Shown here: positions 61,168 to 64,000 of the stretch, piece after piece
How the letters are laid out: every line of letters begins with the position of its first letter
How positions within the stretch are numbered: position 1 is the stretch's first letter
Assembly (NCBI RefSeq): GCF_900105785.1
Contig: NZ_LT629799.1
Location: forward strand, 2,604,001 to 2,668,000
Direction: 5' to 3'
DNA from: Microlunatus sagamiharensis
GTDB taxonomy: Bacteria; Actinomycetota; Actinomycetes; Propionibacteriales; Propionibacteriaceae
DNA length: 64,000 nucleotides
The notes under the pieces: model-generated
Seen by the model: only the letters and a program-made list of their open reading frames with translations
Databases searched by the model: none
Told to the model about the DNA's origin: nothing
Made by a program: the position numbers and the translations under genes

Positions 61168-62430
61168 GTGCGACGCATCTGGACGGTGCTGACCGGCCGC
61201 GGCCGGTGGCTGGTCGCCGGCGGGCTCGTCGTGCTCCTCACCTCCATGGTCACCGGGCAGCGCGACTTCATGCGCGTCGGCCTGCTGCTCCTCGCACTGC
61301 CGGTGGTGGCGCTCGTGCTCGTGCTGCGGGCGCGGCTCAAGATGTCCGCCGAGCGCTCCGTCGAGCCGGCGCAGGTCGCGCTCGGCACCCCGCTGCGCGG
61401 CCGCATCACGCTCGGGCACGACTCGCTGCTCCCCGCCGCGCTGCTCGAGCTCGAGGACCGCGTGCCGGTCGAGCTCGGCCAGCCACCGCGCTTCCTCGTC
61501 GACGAGGCCACCTCGCACTGGGAGCGCACGGTGGAGTACCCGCTCGTCGGCCGCGCTCGCGGGCACTACCGCACCGGTCCGCTGATGGTGCGCACGACCG
61601 ACCCCTTCGGCCTCGTCCGCCTCGACCGCACCTTCACCGCCACGAGCGAGGTCGTCGTGACCCCGCAGGTGCACGACCTCGGCGGCGCCGCGGGTGGTGG
61701 TGCCGGCGGGAGCGCGGGTGAGGCCTCGCCCCGGCGGATCGGCGTCAGCGGCGCCGACGACGTCCTGGTCCGGGAGTACCGCCAGGGCGACGACGTCCGG
61801 CGCATCCACTGGCGCTCGACCGCGCGGTCCGGCGAGCTGATGGTCCGCCGCGAGGAGCAGGCCGTCGACCCGTCGACCACCGTGCTGCTCGACACCCGTG
61901 ACGGCGCCCACGCGGGCCGCGGGGTGCACCACTCCCTGGAGTGGGCCGTCTCGGCCGTCGCCTCGGTCGGCCTGCGGCTCGTCGAGGAGGGCTACGCGGT
62001 CGACGTCACCACCACCGACGCGCGGCTGCAGCCGGCCGCCGGCGCCGCGGGCCCGGTCGCGGCCGACGTGCTGCTGCAGCAGCTCACCGACCTCCGGGCC
62101 AGCCGGGACCGCGGGCTCGGCCACCTGCTGGGGTCGGTGGAGGGCGAGCGCGGCGAGCAGCTCGTCGTCGCCGTCCTGGGCCGCCTGACGCCCGAGGAGG
62201 CGTACGCCGTCGCGGCGCTGCGCCGCCAGCGGGCGACGGGCCTGGCGATGCTGCTCGACGTGGACACCTGGGCCGAGGGCGGCCGGTTCCAGCCCGACGA
62301 CGGACCCGGGCCGGCGGCCCGCGCGGCGGAGATCCTGGCCGAGCACCAGTGGCGGGTCGTCGTGGTCGACGCGTCCACCACGGTCCCCCAGGCCTGGTCT
62401 GCCCTCGAGCGGACCTCGGTGGCCGCGTGA
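61168..62430 (+). CDS. DUF58 domain protein
   Basis: A 420-residue protein with two N-terminal membrane segments (about 13-30 and 36-53). The DUF58 core 'YRQGDDVRRIHWRSTARSG' is at about 207-225, in a vWA-like fold with 'STTVLLDTRDGAHAG' before the C-terminal part. GTG start with GGAG upstream, 15 nt after moxR. MoxR and DUF58 proteins act as pairs; the client is unknown. Confidence 0.9.
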   Translation: MRRIWTVLTGRGRWLVAGGLVVLLTSMVTGQRDFMRVGLLLLALPVVALVLVLRARLKMSAERSVEPAQVALGTPLRGRITLGHDSLLPAALLELEDRVPVELGQPPRFLVDEATSHWERTVEYPLVGRARGHYRTGPLMVRTTDPFGLVRLDRTFTATSEVVVTPQVHDLGGAAGGGAGGSAGEASPRRIGVSGADDVLVREYRQGDDVRRIHWRSTARSGELMVRREEQAVDPSTTVLLDTRDGAHAGRGVHHSLEWAVSAVASVGLRLVEEGYAVDVTTTDARLQPAAGAAGPVAADVLLQQLTDLRASRDRGLGHLLGSVEGERGEQLVVAVLGRLTPEEAYAVAALRRQRATGLAMLLDVDTWAEGGRFQPDDGPGPAARAAEILAEHQWRVVVVDASTTVPQAWSALERTSVAA

Positions 62431-64000
62431 GCGCGCGCGCCGACGTGCGGCTCGCCCTCGCGACCGTCGTCGCGGTGGCGCTGGCCACCCTCACGGTCCT
62501 GCCGCTGACCGTCGACCGGAGCTTCGTGCCGCTCGCCTGGCTCGGCACCGCCCTGGTCTGCGCGCTCGGCCTCGTGCTGCGCCGCCGCGGGGCGGGCGCC
62601 GCCCTGACCTTCTCCAGCCAGCTGGTCGGGGTCGTCCTCGGCTCGCTGGTGCTGGCTCTCGCGATCGGCGGCTCGGCCGGCCCGGGCGGGCTCCTCGCCG
62701 TCTACCCACGCCTGTGGGCCCAGGGCGTCCTGCACATGCAGACCCAGAGCTCGCCGATGGCACCCGACGCGGGCGTGCTGCTGATCTTCGCCACCGCGAT
62801 CCCGCTGGTCGGTGCGCTCGCGGACCTCGTCGTGTCGGGGCTCCGTCGACCGGCCTGGTCGATCGCCCCGCTGGCCGCGCTGTTCGCCGTGCCCGCGGTC
62901 GGGCTCGGCTTCGACACCGGCATCCTCAGCTTCGCCTGCCTCGCGCTCGGCTACCTCGCGGTGCTCGTCGCCGACGGCCTCAACTCGGCCGCCGCCTGGA
63001 ACCGCGGCCTCAGCCTCGACCAGGCCGCGGGCGGGCCGGCCCGCACCGGCTCCGGCCGGGCCCGGTCGGCGGGCGGGGCGCCGGTCTGGCGGGCCGCCGG
63101 CCTGCTGGCCACCCCGGCCGTGGTGCTCGCCCTCGTCCTCGGGGTCCTGCTGCCCACGATCAGCCTGCCCGGCCTGGGGCTGGGCGGCGGGTTCGGCGGC
63201 AACGGCCCGCTGCAGCTGACCGACCCCAGCCTCGACCTCAAGCGCAACCTCAACCAGCCGACGAACCGCGTGGTGTTCCGCTACACGACCGACAAGCCCG
63301 GCGGGGTCTACCTCCGGATGGCGGCGCTCCCCCAGTTCTCGGCCTCGGGCTTCGGCAACACCCAGATCCGGCTCAACAAGGGCACGAACCTCTCGGAGCC
63401 GGAGGGCTACACCGGGCCGGCTCCCGAGGTCCGCACGACGCGGATCACCTCGGTCGACTTCTCCTCGCAGTACCTCCCGGCGCCGTACGCGGCCCGCACC
63501 TTCGACGCCGCCGGCGACTGGAGCTTCAACGCCGAGTCGCTCACGATCGTCAACAGCGAGAACTCCGCCGACGACCTGACCAACCTCACCTACGACGTCC
63601 GCAGCTGGGACATCGCCCCCGACGCGGCCGACCTCTCCCGGGCGGCCGCGGGAGCGCCGTCGGACGGCGCCGTGACCTCGGAGGTCCCCGCCGACCTGCC
63701 GCAGGAGCTGATCGACCTGAGCCGCCGGGTCACCCGCGGGGCCGACACCCCGTACGCCCGCGCGGCGGCGATCCAGGCCTACCTGCGCGACTCGTCGAAC
63801 TTCACCTACGACACCGAGCAGCGACCCGGCAACGGCTACCAGGCGCTGGTCAACTTCCTGACCCGGGACCGGCGGGGCTACTGCGAGCAGTTCGCCAGCG
63901 CGATGGCGATGATGGCCCGCGTCAACGGCATCCCGGCCCGGGTGGCCGTGGGCTTCCTGCCCGGCACGCAGAACGGCAACGGCTACGACGTCTACGTGCG
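62427..64000 (+). CDS. Transglutaminase-like membrane protein (TgpA/DUF3488 type), 3' part missing
   Basis: At least 524 residues, cut by the window end. The N-terminal part has about six hydrophobic segments (residues 1-250). A periplasmic-side domain follows, and then the transglutaminase core with the catalytic Cys at residue 486 in 'RRGYCEQFASAMAMMARVNG' and 'IPARVAVGFLPG'. His and Asp of the triad would lie beyond the edge. The GTG overlaps the DUF58 stop (GTGA). Completes the moxR-DUF58-transglutaminase operon. Confidence 0.92.
   Translation, partial: MSARADVRLALATVVAVALATLTVLPLTVDRSFVPLAWLGTALVCALGLVLRRRGAGAALTFSSQLVGVVLGSLVLALAIGGSAGPGGLLAVYPRLWAQGVLHMQTQSSPMAPDAGVLLIFATAIPLVGALADLVVSGLRRPAWSIAPLAALFAVPAVGLGFDTGILSFACLALGYLAVLVADGLNSAAAWNRGLSLDQAAGGPARTGSGRARSAGGAPVWRAAGLLATPAVVLALVLGVLLPTISLPGLGLGGGFGGNGPLQLTDPSLDLKRNLNQPTNRVVFRYTTDKPGGVYLRMAALPQFSASGFGNTQIRLNKGTNLSEPEGYTGPAPEVRTTRITSVDFSSQYLPAPYAARTFDAAGDWSFNAESLTIVNSENSADDLTNLTYDVRSWDIAPDAADLSRAAAGAPSDGAVTSEVPADLPQELIDLSRRVTRGADTPYARAAAIQAYLRDSSNFTYDTEQRPGNGYQALVNFLTRDRRGYCEQFASAMAMMARVNGIPARVAVGFLPGTQNGNGYDVYV

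Overview
The window is about 73% G+C, with GTG starts, GTGA/ATGA gene overlaps and an actinobacterial division and cell-wall (dcw) cluster. This cluster has DivIVA/Wag31, SepF and MraZ but no FtsA. A PdtaR-type ANTAR regulator, a large catabolic gene set and hypervariable GC-rich palindromic repeats fit a soil or environmental actinobacterium, probably of the Propionibacteriales (Nocardioides/Microlunatus type). The species cannot be named from the sequence alone.

Left part (1-12.2 kb): a truncated Na+/Ca2+-type exchanger divergent from an ArsR regulator, with a near-perfect 24-bp palindrome between them; a small membrane protein; pdtaR; tRNA-Leu(CAA); and a palindromic repeat pair. Then comes a catabolic set: an N-methyl amino acid oxidase, a proline-racemase-family enzyme, a CynX-type transporter, an ornithine-cyclodeaminase-family reductase, a class III aminotransferase, and an OYE-type flavoprotein demethylase/reductase controlled by a divergent GntR regulator.

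12.2-20.1 kb: an eight-gene minus-strand operon that holds all four steps of trans-4-hydroxy-L-proline breakdown: 2-epimerase, D-hydroxyproline dehydrogenase, DapA-like deaminase and semialdehyde dehydrogenase. It also carries three SDR enzymes and is headed by its own GntR/FCD regulator. A 17-bp palindrome in front of that regulator has an 11-bp twin in front of the aminotransferase at 7.7 kb, so the two loci are probably one regulon.

20.2-27.9 kb: a DHA2 drug exporter, a threefold structured repeat array, and a LysR-controlled operon read as L-pipecolate/lysine breakdown (FAD oxidase, HglS 2-oxoadipate dioxygenase/decarboxylase, aminoadipate-semialdehyde dehydrogenase). A genome-wide palindromic repeat has entered the hglS reading frame twice, and at the 5' end it has grown into a 4 x 21-bp minisatellite.

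27.9-31.2 kb: an AT-richer island holding two translationally coupled genes, a 276-residue protein of unknown function and a 740-residue SF1 (UvrD/Rep-like) helicase. It looks horizontally acquired and is the best candidate here for an undescribed, possibly anti-phage, system.

31.2-38.9 kb: a quinone-oxidoreductase-like MDR protein, duplicated terminators, pyruvate kinase, and an ABC exporter made of a giant FtsX-like permease plus a tandem two-domain ATPase.

38.8-59.9 kb: the minus-strand dcw and division region in the order mraZ-rsmH-ftsL-ftsI-murE-murF-mraY-murD-ftsW-murG-murC-ftsQ-ftsZ-sepF-yggT-divIVA-dksA/traR-lspA-rluD. Four perfectly phased GTGGAG boxes lie upstream of mraZ. On the other side is a divergent moxR-DUF58-transglutaminase operon, cut by the window end. 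No rRNA, CRISPR array, integrase or transposase was seen.
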